A stretch of DNA of 64,000 nt, from NCBI RefSeq assembly GCF_000699445.3, contig NC_067198.1, positions 44,206,691-44,270,690 of the forward strand. The letters run 5' to 3'. This DNA is from Schistosoma haematobium (taxonomy: Eukaryota > Platyhelminthes > Trematoda > Strigeidida > Schistosomatidae). The notes under the pieces were generated by a model. It made no database searches. It saw only the letters and a list, made by a program, of their open reading frames with translations, and was not told the DNA's origin. The position numbers were made by a program, and so were the translations under genes. Numbering within the stretch: the first letter of the stretch is position 1; every line of letters starts with the position of its first letter. Shown in pieces: positions 36,641 through 48,004 of the stretch.

Positions 36641-37088
36641 ACATCTATCATTGATTTTATTCCTAAGAATATTATTATTATTATTATAAATAAGACAGAT
36701 CGAAATTGAAGTTGAATAGAGTGTAGTGCAAATCTGCAACCAACTAGTTGAGATTGTAATGATAATAATTACAACAATTATTGTTTCATAATCATTTGAT
36801 CATATGATCCATTTGAATAAATAGTCAAATGTATATTTTCAGTTTTTATCTTCATTAAGAAAGTTCAATTTTTATATCATTCATTTACCAAACGCATAAG
36901 TTTATATAACTGGTATTGAAACTAGATTTTTGTGTAACACTTAAATGGAATGTGTTTAACCATTGGACCGTTATCACCATCATCTAAATGTAATTACCAG
37001 TCAGTAAAGTTTAGTTGTTGTTTTTTTATCACTACTGAATGAAACTGACTATCTCTTGTGAAATAAGTATTTCACAGATTGAAATTAT
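36641..37088. other. No recognised gene or repeat
   Basis: AT-rich DNA with a short ATT tract. Confidence 0.4.
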
Positions 37089-37275
37089 AAGCAGTGATAG
37101 GTCCTGGGTTCGAATCTCGCGGGGTGCGGGATCGTGGATGCGCACTGCTGAGGAGTCCCATACTAGGACGAAACGGCTGTCCAGTGCTTCCAGGTTTTCC
37201 ATGGTGGTCTAGCTTTGATTGACTCATGATTTCAATCTGTGAAATTTCTAAAATCTCCACAAACCCCTTCTGAAA
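37089..37275 (+). mobile_element. SINE-B copy, 5'-truncated, intact ribozyme
   Basis: Starts within the tRNA-like head (GATAGGTCCTGGGTTCGAAT, box B intact, box A missing), continues through GCGGGATCGTGGATGC, a complete hammerhead, the tail CCATGGTGGTCTAGCTTTG and the terminus ATCTCCACAAACCCCTTCT. 5' truncation is expected for a retroposon. Confidence 0.88.
37136..37191 (+). ncRNA. Hammerhead ribozyme, complete core (SINE-B)
   Basis: Outer stem I GGA/UCC (37136-37138 with 37189-37191); internal loop UGC/U; inner stem I GCACUG/CAGUGC (37142-37147 with 37182-37187); CUGAGGA (37148-37154); stem II GUCC/GGAC (37155-37158 with 37166-37169); loop CAUACUA; GAAA (37170-37173); minimal stem III C(GGCU)G; cleavage triplet GUC with predicted cleavage after 37181. 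All consensus core positions are met, with G at the variable position of CUGANGA. This is a type I hammerhead with a tiny stem III, like Sm-alpha. Confidence 0.82.
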
Positions 37276-38576
37276 ATAAGTATTTGTTTCATAGTAAGAT
37301 GTTTTTGCTTTTCGTATGGATGAACGGGATTTTCTACCCGTCTGATTGTGATTTTATAAGTATTCTTTTTTTGTATATGTTACCATCTTGAAATATTGAA
37401 TTAGGTGAGTTAAGTACATAGTCCGCGACTATCATACGGGCTTTTCAAATCAGGCATTATTTACTGAGATTGGGATCGAGTGTAAAAAGGTAGTTAGTCA
37501 ATGATATGGTACCATGATATGAAAGGCGATTGTATAAAATTTGCATGCGTCAGTGAATCGCAACTAAAGATTTCGTTCCAGTTGATAATCATAAGTAAGG
37601 CTTATTTGTAATATTGAGGAAACTCCTTTCAGGACTAAAAACGCATATCACTAAGCTTCGGAGTTTGAAACGTTATCACGGGATGTGACTGACCTTCTGT
37701 AGGACTGAGATATTAACATTTCAATTAAACACTGAATAGTAATCAATAACCTGCTTATCTACTCCTTAATTAGCTGGACGAATTTTATTGATTAAGACCA
37801 TCACCACTTTTCACTTGAGATTTTAGACATCGCGTAATTCGATGACTTGAGACGTTATCGTATATATTTCAGAATTGAGGCCAGCGGAGATCCAGATGTA
37901 ATTTTTTACTTAACTTCATAAAATTGAAAGAAACTCTTTTAATTAAAAGAATTAATTTTTCATTGTATTGTTATCTGAATTATATTCCCTATTGTACATT
38001 AATATTGTTCATTTATACCGTTTTTTCTTTCTAATCCACTTGTACAGATCATGGTTTGGGTACCCTGCACAATTTGTTGAAACCTACAGAGGATTTTATC
38101 GCCAAAATAAATATTATTATAAAAAATAAAAGAAACTTAGTAACTTGGTCTGAAACAGACAAAATTTGTATGGGATTGAGAAAAAAAAGTACTCTTGATG
38201 TTCAATTGATGAACACAGAAAACACAAGGTGTTAAATAAAATAAACTTTAATGACGAAAAAATGAAGTACAGTTATTCATAAGTAACGGAAATATAAATG
38301 GCGACATTAAATGTGAATATACATATACATAGATTGAATTCACAGCACAAACCAAACTGTCAATCTTTTCTCTAAATCACAACATAACAGTTACATTAAT
38401 GAATAAATAATCATTTTGGGTCGGATTTTAACTATCGATTAATTTCATACGTTAAATAAAATTGATTCAGTGAAGAGCTCACTTCTCGACGAATTCATTT
38501 TCAAAGCTGTACAACAGTAAATATATATACTTCTTTTTTTCAGGGTGGTATTTGCTTATATATTGTCATTGTTATT
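37276..38576. other. No recognised gene
   Basis: AT-rich DNA. GAAACGTTATCACG at about 37668 and GAGACGTTATCG at about 37850 are similar short patches but were not assigned to a family. Confidence 0.4.
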
Positions 38577-38668
38577 TAGAACGGTAATTGATCAGTCTTA
38601 TTGGCATATGTGCATACTGTGCCTATTGCCTCGATATTGCCTTAATTCACAAGCATTTTAAGTAAACT
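38577..38668 (-). mobile_element. Sm-alpha tail fragment, interrupted by SINE-C
   Basis: Minus-oriented Sm-alpha 3' tail (plus-strand cues TTGATCAGTCTTATTGGC and CCTCGATATTGCCTTAATTC). It is interrupted at 38661-38669 by a SINE-C insertion. Confidence 0.7.
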
Positions 38669-38669
38669 A

Positions 38670-38777
38670 TTTATTTATTTGAAAAGATAAATACTGGTAC
38701 AAGGAGGCACCAGATACATATGCGCCACACAAATCTCATTTGATTTGTGTGAGGGCTGTGATACTCCCCGGGTGCCC
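38670..38777 (-). mobile_element. SINE-C, 5'-truncated insertion with 9-bp target duplication
   Basis: Flanked by AGTAAACTA at 38661-38669 and 38778-38786. On the minus strand it starts CTGGGCACCCGGGGAG and ends TTGTACCAGTATTTATC plus an AAATA-rich tail. 5' truncation, a tandem-like tail and target duplication are the hallmarks of target-primed retroposition, so SINE-C is mobile in its own right. Confidence 0.85.
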
Positions 38778-39469
38778 AGTAAACTAATAAACGTTTAATT
38801 GTTAATTGTTTAAATATTCATCAAAAGATAGATAAGGAAATTATTATTGGGAAAGGATGGCTCAGTATGATACGATAAAATGTTGAAATTAAGATTAAAT
38901 GTAATCAGGAGGACTATAGAAACGATTATTAGTTCACCTGTTTAAAAAAATAATTTTAATACCTTTACTTATTCTACCTCACTGTCATTATGTCTAACAG
39001 AGGTTTATTATCATCCTGAAAAAAGAAGTATATATATTTGTGATTGTACATCCTTGAAAATGAATTCACCGAAAAGCAGAACTCTTCACTGAATCAATCT
39101 TTCTTGTTTAATGTTTTAATGGGTGTATCTCGTTTACTAATTTCATACAAACACTTAATATATGGATCCACTTGGATTAATTCAATCACTTACTATAATG
39201 ATAAATAAATTTTGCTATTAAAGTTGGGATATTAGAAAAATATGATCATTATGATTAACAAAATATACGTATTACGTGTGTCCAATCACTGGCTACCTCA
39301 ATGACCGTTGTTAGTTGGAGGAAATTCATGGGCAGACAAACCAAAACTTGACATTAATCCATCAAGTTATTGACTATTGCGGAAAAGCCGTGTAGATGAA
39401 TGTAGAATCTAGTAACTAACGGTTGGAGACGTTAGTTGATATGGCTAAGAATTGGTTAAATTTGAACAG
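38778..39469. other. No recognised gene
   Basis: AT-rich DNA to the next LINE fragment. Confidence 0.4.
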
Positions 39470-39740
39470 ATGAACTCACTTATTTTCTTTTCTTAAATCT
39501 CGAGTTTTAAAAGATCTTTTCCTTGCCCACGAATTAATTCTTTCTTCTTAAGTTATATTGTCTATGATTAATGTATTCAACTATCACTGATGCAGTTGCT
39601 GTTCTTACTACTTTAGGATTTATCTTAGTAATTTCAGATTCCTGTGATGATATGGATATTGATGCCAGATTCTACGTCCCTTGTGACTCATTGATTGGCT
39701 AATTTAATGTTTATCCATGGATTATAACTGGAAACAATTG
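39470..39740 (+). mobile_element. LINE-B 3' UTR fragment
   Basis: Shares ATTGTCTATGATTAATGTAT, CTATCACTGATGCAGTTGCT and TGCCAGATTCTACGTCCC with the fragment at 32940-33170. Non-coding. Confidence 0.55.
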
Positions 39741-40344
39741 TGAAGAATGTCCAGTTAAACTTAAATTCTGTGTTAATTAGTTAGCGCTTATCATTAGCCT
39801 CATTCTTTATGTCAGAGATATTATCAGTGAGCGACTGACCTCCTTCAGGTCGATTTTTATATGAGCTGATCACTGAGTAGTAACCAGCATCATGTTTATC
39901 TAAACCCTTAGTATTGATTAGATTCTATCAATCAAGTTGCAGTGTGGCTACTACTGGATAAACATAACATTAGTCGCTATTCAGTTATTTCGAGTGTGAC
40001 TGATGAGACGTTTCAGACAGGGATTATTAAATTAGAAGGAATATGGTTAAAACTTAAAACTTCAATAGTGAAGTAAGGCTAGGAGCAAACATAAAGGTGT
40101 CTATTATTCATAAATCAGAATAAACATGAATTCAGTGCATTTGACACTTATTATGAGGTAGTCTAGACACATTTTCCATAACCTTCGATTGGATGTTTAT
40201 AGAACATGTATATATATGGCTTCAGAACCAGTTAGTCTCAACTGTTCCGATAAACATAGGAAGTCGAAAACCATGTTTATCAATAGCAAAACATATAGTT
40301 GAAATGGAGTATAGGATAAACATCAACATCAACTGACAAGAACA
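39741..40344. other. No recognised gene or repeat
   Basis: AT-rich DNA; nothing assigned. Confidence 0.35.
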
Positions 40345-40690
40345 AATTTTTAGGTTTGTGGAAGCCTTGGCTATTGAAAAATTCAAACTTCCTTTTTGTG
40401 TACAGAAATAATTTGTCGTAACCTTGACATCTAGCCTAGGCCATTTTACAGCCTAGGATGGTGTGACGAATTTCTGTTCTTTTAATATGAACTTTTTCAT
40501 TCCTTTTGTTTAAAATGACCCCTTTGTTTATTTGAATTTTATTAACTTTCATGTAAAAAGGAATTAACAAATATTTATAAAAACAGTTTGTTCGAAATGT
40601 ACAACGCAAATATATCAAACTTTTCAGATCAACTCCGTTTTTTGATTGCTCTATCAAAATTTATAAAAGGGACTAATAGGTCTTCCTAGC
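40345..40690 (+). pseudogene. Penelope-like element, C-terminal and 3' flank fragment
   Basis: FVEALAIEKFKLPFCVQK, then a stop, parallels RFIEALAIRKLKPPLCVQK at 16.35 kb. The downstream segment TTGTTCGAAATGTACAACGC, then CTCTATCAAAATTTATAAAAG, matches 16600-16690. A second, more truncated copy of the same PLE 3' end. Confidence 0.65.
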
Positions 40691-41477
40691 ACTAGACATA
40701 TTCGTGATACACGAAGTTACTCACTGTCGAAGTGGAGATTTCATGGATGAAGTTGATATATTAGGAATTAATGTTTAAAAAACTGTAAGCCAAGTAGCTC
40801 AGTGGCGCAGATATAACTGTGTTCTTCTAAAACGTGGACAAGTCATTTTTCTGTTGGTGTAAAAACCGTCGTTACTGTTATAACCTGGTTATAACTAAGA
40901 AAATCGAAAGATGGATACACAAGCAAACTCGACGAACAGATATATCCTAAAACTCTCAAATTAATCTGTACTGATCTCCCATCAACTTTCGACTCGACAC
41001 CTAAACAAGTGAGGAAACATTGGGAAGTCAAAGGGTCATCTCGTGATCCATGAGTGAGAAAGTCAGTATTTATACATTTTAGAGTATCCTTGGGAATCAC
41101 TCATCTAAGATATGTTTTGTAGAGCCTGGCTTGACGGTAGGCGCGTGATTCAAAATGGTAACCGTTAAAAATTCCTTTGTCGAATGGCTTGGGTCGAATT
41201 TTCGGGAAATAATATATTTGCTTTCCTCCCATTTCACTTCATTTAAATCCTACTTGATATTTATTTAACTTTCCTTTGTTAAGCACTCCAACATGAGCCA
41301 ATGCCCTGCAGAACATGGCTTCGCATAATTAATCGTCCATCCGTACCTTCCGAAATCACTACTTCATCCAGATCATCATCGTAAGTGAGTAGTAGTAGCA
41401 GTAGCAATTATTTACATTAACAATATACATACATAAAATGATAATTAAAATAGCAGTTCAAACAAACTAAGACTAAC
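40691..41477. other. 3' flank or last intron of the tetraspanin gene
   Basis: The last tetraspanin exon must lie on the minus strand below 41478 but was not identified. GTAGCTCAGTGGCGCAGATA at about 40795 resembles an Sm-alpha head. Confidence 0.35.
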
Positions 41478-41561
41478 CTTTGATACTGGAACACTCATAA
41501 TAAGGATTATTGCCATGAGAAATTTTTCTTTCACCAAATCATTAATTACTTGTTTACACCC
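41478..41561 (-). CDS. Tetraspanin exon: end of large loop and TM4
   Basis: 84-nt phase-0 exon with acceptor TTTTTTAG (ending at 41562) and donor GTTAGT (41477-41472). It encodes 28 residues: GCKQVINDLVKEKFLMAI, then ILIMSVPVSK. The leading GC is the conserved Cys pair element that closes the large extracellular loop, and the hydrophobic run is the first part of TM4. It joins in frame to the exon at 46578-46691 across a 5-kb intron. The rest of TM4 and the C-terminal tail need at least one more exon. Confidence 0.88.
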
Positions 41562-41624
41562 CTAAAAAACATACGCAATTAAATAATTACTGGTAATATT
41601 TACATTTCTTTATAGGATGTTCTG

Positions 41625-41890
41625 GAGATTGTTGAATTTGAAGTTTCGCATTTTAGACCAACTATGGTCAGACAATTACTGAAAAACAGGAAGCACTGAA
41701 CTCATTAACAATACATATCTACGTACATCTCCGCTAACAGGGTCGATTTCAAGACCTTTAGGACACTTTTGGACTATTAAGTTGGCATCCAGTGACATAC
41801 TAATAGAAAGGAAAACCTGTCCAGTGCATTCGGGTTTTCAGTGACTGTCTAACTGAAGTCAGTCCATGATGTTAAGCTATAAGTTATGTA
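41625..41890. mobile_element. Fold-back SINE-B copy in a tetraspanin intron
   Basis: Left arm about 41656-41702 and right arm about 41820-41875 are inverted copies of the SINE-B tail (GTCAGACAATTACTGAAAAA versus, reversed, TTTTCAGTGACTGTCTAAC). The 115-bp centre is a degenerate remnant in which CATCCAGTGACATACTAATAG marks the former ribozyme. No core survives. Confidence 0.65.
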
Positions 41891-42240
41891 AATATTCCAA
41901 AACAATCGTTACACATACAAATGATAAGTAAGAATAACGAGTTGGTAAAACACAAAATTACTGGGAATATTTCAACCTTAACAAACATTCCCAACAGATC
42001 GTGTAATTTTATATCTTTAGTCATAGATTTTGATCATCGTACAGATTGTAATCTGAAAGAATTGATTAAACAGTACAACACTGATCAACCAATTATATTT
42101 AATATAGTATTTCTTGAAATTTTTCAAATTTAAAACACCGTAACAAATAATTTGTACCTACTTCACCAATAACTAAGTAAAACCTTTCAATATTTGATTA
42201 TAAAAACACTTAACATAGATAAGCATACCAAAAATAAACT

Positions 42241-42521
42241 TGTGGTGTATGCTACTTATGTCTATCGAAATAAGTAGTATGTAACACCAACCGGGAGTGG
42301 AAAACCCGATAGCAGAAGGCTAAGAAGATTGAGTTAAAAAGAACAAAAGGTAAAATAGAAAGAAATTGTTGAATAGAAGGATCATGCAGAATGTGAAGGA
42401 CAAATGATGGAAATTCCTAAATGAAGTATTTAGTGTATGATTCTAATATTTTATCAAGGAATTCTGTAATCTTGTGTTTAAATACAACCGGTTGTTCCCG
42501 CTTAAGTCTTCGTTTATTACA
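42241..42521. repeat. Solo LTR-like element, copy 2, with AACT target duplication
   Basis: 281 bp from TGTGGTGTATGCTACTTATG to GTTTATTACA, with AACT directly on both sides (42237-42240 and 42522-42525). It matches the element at 36379-36640. TG start, CA end and a 4-bp duplication suit an LTR of a gypsy-type retrotransposon left by LTR-LTR recombination. No internal coding region is present. Confidence 0.65.
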
Positions 42522-42525
42522 AACT

Positions 42526-43924
42526 GATCGTTAGAAGGCAATCAATCTTTTATAAAAACAGATAGTGAAATTAAAGTACATATTATATTTTAACATGATT
42601 CACAAACTTAACATAAAGTTTCTTGAGCTTTGAAATCAAAGAGCTAACTGTCCATTTAACTACAATATGTCCTCTCATCTTGACGTTTTTAGTATACTAC
42701 AATAAATTATTTATTTATACTATCTGAGTTATGAATGCTTAATGACTGGGCTAAGTTTGAATGTTAATTTTCGAGTCGCTTAAAGTGGTAAAGAACAGCC
42801 ATTCCGAAAAATTCTATGTATAGTCTTGTAGGCTTCTAACCTAATCAACCAACTGATGTCATGCCATATGGTCTTAAGGTAGCCCTGGAGGCTTAGTGGT
42901 TATAGTATTCGAATTTCTACCATTGGATTACAGATTTGTACCACGCTTAACCCTTCACATGGTGTGATTTGAAGTCAAGTAAATAAATTTATACTTTGTG
43001 AGTTACAACAAAGGTAGCATTGGGAATAACTGTTGAACAGTCCATTTCTTATTCGGTACACAATCCAATATCTAACAAACTCTGAAGAAAAGATAAATTC
43101 TGAAAAACAGTGAATAATCCATCCCAAAAGTGAGTTTCATGTCAGATATATGTACAAGAGGAAATCACTGTTAGTCAAAATGAGACCCAAGAGATGAAAT
43201 AGCTATAAATACCCACATATTTGGCATGGAAAAAAATTCTGTAAGACATAAAGAAATAGGAGAACTCTGGAAAAATGCACATAATTGACCTATGAAAAAG
43301 TAAGACAGGTTACTTTTAATCTCTTGTCTCATAAAGAAAGATGAAGGAAGAAGAAACAGGAGGAGAAAACGTGAATCTCTACCTTCTACTACCACCATCA
43401 TCACCATAATCAATTTACAAATTATATTGCCCCAAAATGTCAAAAAAGGTAGGGAAATGCACAAGGTCATTTAGTGAATAATTCACTATATATGAATCCT
43501 CTGCGTTAAGTAAAAAAGTGTAAGGCAAGTTATAAACTGATAAATGGCTTATACGTATACATCGATATATAGTTTCTGACAGATATATAACAAATGTGTG
43601 CATACTAGTTTATCAACCATGGAGCAAGGTATATAAGTTATTGATTAAGATATATTCTTGGATGTGTTTGAAGCATTTGTTAATGTGGTTAACACGTATA
43701 ATAGCTGAAACAGAACCTGTAACCCTCAGTCAGTAACAGATAACATAGCATCTAACATGAATATGAGTCACGTCACGACCCCATAGCTCATCACATCAGT
43801 ATAGAGAGTAATGGAATAATAGAGATGGAAAATAGGGGTAGACAAGTAATACTAACTGAAGTAGAAAGCTAAACACGATGAATGTAGCCTTGGGAAGATA
43901 AACGGAATAAAAGAATGGGGGATG
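42526..43924. other. Intronic AT-rich DNA
   Basis: Within the tetraspanin gene span. A possible tRNA-derived SINE relic lies at about 42884-42985 (GGCTTAGTGGTTATAG). No exon recognised. Confidence 0.4.
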
Positions 43925-44290
43925 GATGAAATTAAGCACAAAAGCAGGAAGAAGTAGGCTATCTGGTTGGGGCCAGAGCGATAACTATGACCAATGGTTG
44001 GAAATATTGGGCGACACAGCTCATAACAGTGCAATAACTCAGAATCATTTACTCTTTATCCCCCAATATATGCTGGTTTTCAAATTTATTATACACCTCT
44101 TATTCTGAAGATTTATTCAACCTTCTCGAATAGAATTCCCTTCGCATATTTTACTACTATCACTAGTCCCACCACTAGTTCGGCATTCACCTTGATAGTT
44201 CCACTTAGCTGAGCTGATGTGACGTACCAGCGTGAACCGATGCACATATGCCAGGTTCTACGATGTTTATGGCTGAGTGACCGATTCCTC
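43925..44290 (+). pseudogene. LINE-B 3' fragment
   Basis: AGAAGTAGGCTATCTGGTTG, then GACCAATGGTTGGAAATATT, corresponds to the GRCRLLGWGP(R)DxxNQW region at 9.5 kb in opposite orientation. The 3' UTR runs to ACGTACCAGCGTGAACCG and the TGCCAGGTTCTACG end. Confidence 0.6.
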
Positions 44291-44639
44291 CACTAGTAGG
44301 TTAGTGTTTAGAAAACCAGCTTTTCAGCCAGTGGCCTTCCGGTTTAAACCCCACTGCATTTATTTATGTCTTGGTAGCTAGGCGAGTGGTAGAATCACTA
44401 ACCCTTACACAACCAGCATGGCTAAGTCAGTCACCCATGGTTCTTGCTCCTTCCATCCTTGTCTGGTTAGTTCAACGCCGATGAAATCTGAAATAAAATT
44501 CTCATAATGAGATATTTAACACATTCTTGGGAAGATATCTGTTAGGGGACCTTATCGATTTGAGGGTACTGTTAATAGCCACCCTCATCAAATCATACTA
44601 ACGAAACAGGTGACTTCGAAGCATGTCACATGTTGATAG
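44291..44639. other. Unassigned, less AT-biased sequence
   Basis: Contains GGTAGCTAGGCGAGTGGTAG, then AATCACTAACCC; possibly part of another retroposon. No gene recognised. Confidence 0.3.
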
Positions 44640-45220
44640 TAGTGACTCATTCACCACCAACGTACACCCGAGCACACATGTACTTCAGTCCAAGTCGCCA
44701 TATTACGTTAACATAATTAAAAGAGACGAATACCAAAATACGTCAAAATAATATAGCATAAATGACGTCGAGAAAGATTGGAAATTGAGATTATTCGAAA
44801 AAAGAAAGCAGAAAATTATGTCTGAAGAAATACCGAAACTCACAAAAAGAGTGCATATGTACCAATGTGACTGATCGTGACCCAGATCACACAGTCCTTA
44901 ACCATTGATCGCATTTATTAAGCGAGCCCTAACCACGTAATTTGTAGCTATCTACTCAGCTCAAACCAACAGTCTATGAACCCATCGACTGATTCAATAT
45001 CTTCTTTAGTCCGACCCTAACTTTTTCTAGCTCACTCCTGCACAAGCCAACATCACCCGTTGATGTAAACGTTATTTTGGTATACTTAACACATATTCTA
45101 ACTACCTCAACTGATGAATAACGACAACTTCATCAACACTGTGAATAAAACTTGAGTTTTCACATCTGCGATTGGTGACATAATGCCGATTCACCAGTCT
45201 TCATTTCCCAATTTCCTTCA
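44640..45220 (-). pseudogene. LINE-B 3' fragment, degenerate
   Basis: 3' UTR cues (ACATGTACTTCAGTCCAAGT) and coding-region cues (AGCGAGCCCTAACCACGTAA, then CTCAACTGATGAATAACGAC) match the 9.2-9.75 kb copy in the same orientation. All frames are broken. Confidence 0.6.
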
Positions 45221-45269
45221 GGGTTTTGCACTACGCGTCCTGTGTTTAACTTAACTAATACGAATACCA

Positions 45270-45400
45270 CTATTAATAATTTTCCTGTTTGTGCTTCGTT
45301 AACTTCGTTTTGTTATTGATAATTCGAGTGTGCCAACTTGAATCAATTCATATTTGTCCTACATATTGTAATGATTAAGACTAATCAAGAACTCTGAAAC
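45270..45400 (+). mobile_element. LINE-B 3' UTR scrap
   Basis: GTGTGCCAACTTGAATCAAT, then CATATTTGTCCTACATATTG, resembles the 3' end of LINE-B. Weak match. Confidence 0.35.
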
Positions 45401-46577
45401 TATTTCGCAATCGAGTTTTGTAGTAGCATAAAGCTAATATTATCCGATACAAGTTTAGAATACCTTATCAAGGGCATTTCTGACGTTATTAGTAGGTTTA
45501 AGATGTCAACCTAAAGAATGTACTGTAGAATAACAAAATTAGTCCTCATCAACGTAGAGCCTGAGACAGGTGTATGTCTCTCCAAGTCTATGTACCACAG
45601 TAACACAATGAGATAAATAACAGAGTCAAAAAAATCTTTATAAAAATGGCAATGAAAAAAACTGAGTATTGGTAGTATAATACGGAAAGATAGAGTGGAA
45701 GGTTATGTATGAAGGAGTGCTAGAATTCAATATCGAGAAGATAAAAAGTGCAAGCACCTGCACCATAGTAAATATTTTAAATCATATTGGCCAACGTTAC
45801 GCTGTACAGTTAAGCTTCGGTGGTGATCGGCAACCTATATTCCACGAGAGATAACAGACGTAGGTAAGGGATGCTGAAATCAAGCTTTCTTTTCCCATAT
45901 ACAGACATATTAGCCAGTATTGCACATTGGACGTAAGTGATGGTTAGGGTTGAGTACCATATGTCCTAACCGCTTCAACGACCCAATCGACAGACATGCT
46001 TTTTTTATCTAATCCCCTGAATGTAACCGGTTAACTAGAAGTAAATAATTCAGTTTTTTTCGTTTTCTAACTGCCTTGGTTATTTACTTTCAATCGACTG
46101 AGTGTTGTAGTCGAAGAAGTAGTATTACGAACTGTCGTTAATCATAATTATTATAATAGAAACAAGTAACTACCTATTATATAGTTCTAATCAATTAGAA
46201 AAGTCGGAAGCGAGGAACCGTTGGCTTATCCACTGACTGTTCACACTCTTAGCATAAAGAGATAGATAGGTTACATATTTGTCTAAATTATTTGTTAGAA
46301 TTGAAATAATAACATTAAGTGTTGGTATATTAAAACTGTAATTAGAAAATCAGTCATAAAAAACAACAAGCAGTGGTACGTAGTGGTTTGAATTGTTAGA
46401 TTTTCCAAGACGAGTGAAGTGATTAGCAAGCTCAACCACTTCATTTTCTATGGTCAAACTAAGGTATTGACACAATAGAATATCGGTGAAAATTTTATTT
46501 GATGAAAACCAACCATTTTAACAAAACGGATAAGCAATCACAATTCATTTTGGAGAGAAATTATACTTATCACCTAC
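45401..46577. other. Intronic DNA, no exon recognised
   Basis: AT-rich to moderately mixed sequence inside the tetraspanin gene. Confidence 0.4.
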
Positions 46578-46691
46578 TATAGTGTACGAGGCAGATTTGT
46601 CTGGACAATTTCGATGCTTCGGAATACAACATGATAATGGGACAGTTAGTCCTGGATAATCATTCATTCCGTTGATACCACAACAATGAAG
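46578..46691 (-). CDS. Tetraspanin exon: large extracellular loop with CCG signature
   Basis: 114-nt phase-0 exon with acceptor TTCTACAG (ending at 46692) and donor GTAGGT (46577-46572). It encodes 38 residues: LHCCGINGMNDYPG, then LTVPLSCCIPKHRNCPDK and SASYTI. The CCG motif defines the tetraspanin superfamily. Together with SCC, NC and the GC of the next exon this gives six loop cysteines, that is three disulphides. It fits in frame between the exons at 48744-48857 and 41478-41561. Confidence 0.93.
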
Positions 46692-47454
46692 CTGTAGAAG
46701 CAAAAGAACAGAATAAATGAAAAAATGTCAATGAAAACAACTGCGACTGTCTTATTTTCCAATAAAATTACGAATGAACTGAGTTTTATAATCACCTTTA
46801 TAAGTGATTGATCATTTAGTAGTGAACAATGTCATGTTTGTCCGGAGAATTTTTTAACGCTGATTGAATTCTATCAGGTAGTCGGCAATAAACCCTGCAC
46901 TAAAGTTTCATTTCAGCTAGCACTCCTTAATAAAGCGTACCTGTAATCTTCAGGGAACTGACGCTTCCAATGTGATTCGAACCCGTGTGACCAGACTAAC
47001 GAACAGTTATGTGACAGTATTCGTTACGGAATGTCTAAAATATCGAAAAAATTATGAACCTGACCTGGCTCAACTTTAATCTTTTATCATAAATTTAATT
47101 CCGAATTCTGCGTCTCCATCACTCATTTAAACCTTTTAGTATAATATTTAACTAGAGTGATAAGAACAAAAGTTTAAAAAGTTTTCTTTATGATCCAAGA
47201 AATACAAATATTTTGAGTGGCTTGTACAATCTTACTAGTGTTAGCTAGTGAGCGAGTGAAGGTCACCAGTTTTGTTACACAGTTGTAACGTCAGGCAGGG
47301 AAATATATACCCTGCCATATAAACAGTTGCATAGTATTAGTTTAGTGATTAGATTCTATGACATGTTGGTATTTGCGGATCCTGTAATGTGCATCGGTTA
47401 TCATTAAGTGTACCACTTTTCTTCTACTTTGCTCAGCTATTCTCCATCCCAATG
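46692..47454. other. Intronic AT-rich DNA
   Basis: No exon or repeat recognised between the CCG exon and the LINE-B fragment. Confidence 0.4.
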
Positions 47455-47850
47455 GGCAGTTGATCAGTCAGTAACAACGTAGAACTTCGTACGTACGTAC
47501 ATCAGTTCGAGTTGCCACACCACATTAGCACAGAGATGCAGTTGTCGATTCAAATCCCATAGTGGTAGAGGTTGTAAGAGTATAAGCACTAATCGGAAAT
47601 ATTAGAGTTTGAAGATGTTATTCAAAGAGTATAATCCAGTGAAGAAAAAAGGAACACGAAGAATTCAGATTAGAATTTGGGAGAACACAAAGAGTGGATG
47701 CACCTGTGTCATTGCAAACGATTTTGAGCCATGTCATTCAGGGTCTCTAACCATTGGTTGCTATCATCTCGCGGTCCCCAACCAGGTAGTCTACACCCAC
47801 CAACATGGCTCAGTCTACTTGTCAATGACTTCATGGACTTGTGCCATGGT
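47455..47850 (-). pseudogene. LINE-B 3' fragment in a tetraspanin intron
   Basis: The minus strand reads a degenerate LxHVGGCRLPGWGPR region (plus-strand cues CGCGGTCCCCAACCAGGTAG and CATTCAGGGTCTCTAACC), then a 3' UTR to ACGTTGTTACTGACTGATC at 47455. Same orientation as the host gene. Confidence 0.65.
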
Positions 47851-48004
47851 GGGCAGTTGATTGGAAGTCTGTATCTTACACTTGTTAGTAGGACATGCTG
47901 ACGAAGACATTCGTGGAGAAAACACAGTTGTTCTAGGGTGGAAGTCTACCTTTTGGCGAAATTGTCCCATTTTCGAACAACGAGAAGCGTACTACGCTCA
48001 TATG

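Noticed and set aside
37072..37260. 62-codon minus-strand ORF with a protein-like look
   Set aside because: It is the antisense of a SINE-B copy; the same peptide pattern appears wherever the SINE is present (for example on the plus strand at 32607-32831).
37600..37690. Possible hammerhead around GTTTGAAACGTTATCACG
   Set aside because: No upstream CUGANGA core and no pairing stem II.
40795..40835. tRNA-like GTAGCTCAGTGGCGCAGATA
   Set aside because: Looks like a box A, but no matching box B or acceptor stem follows; more likely an Sm-alpha head fragment than a tRNA gene.
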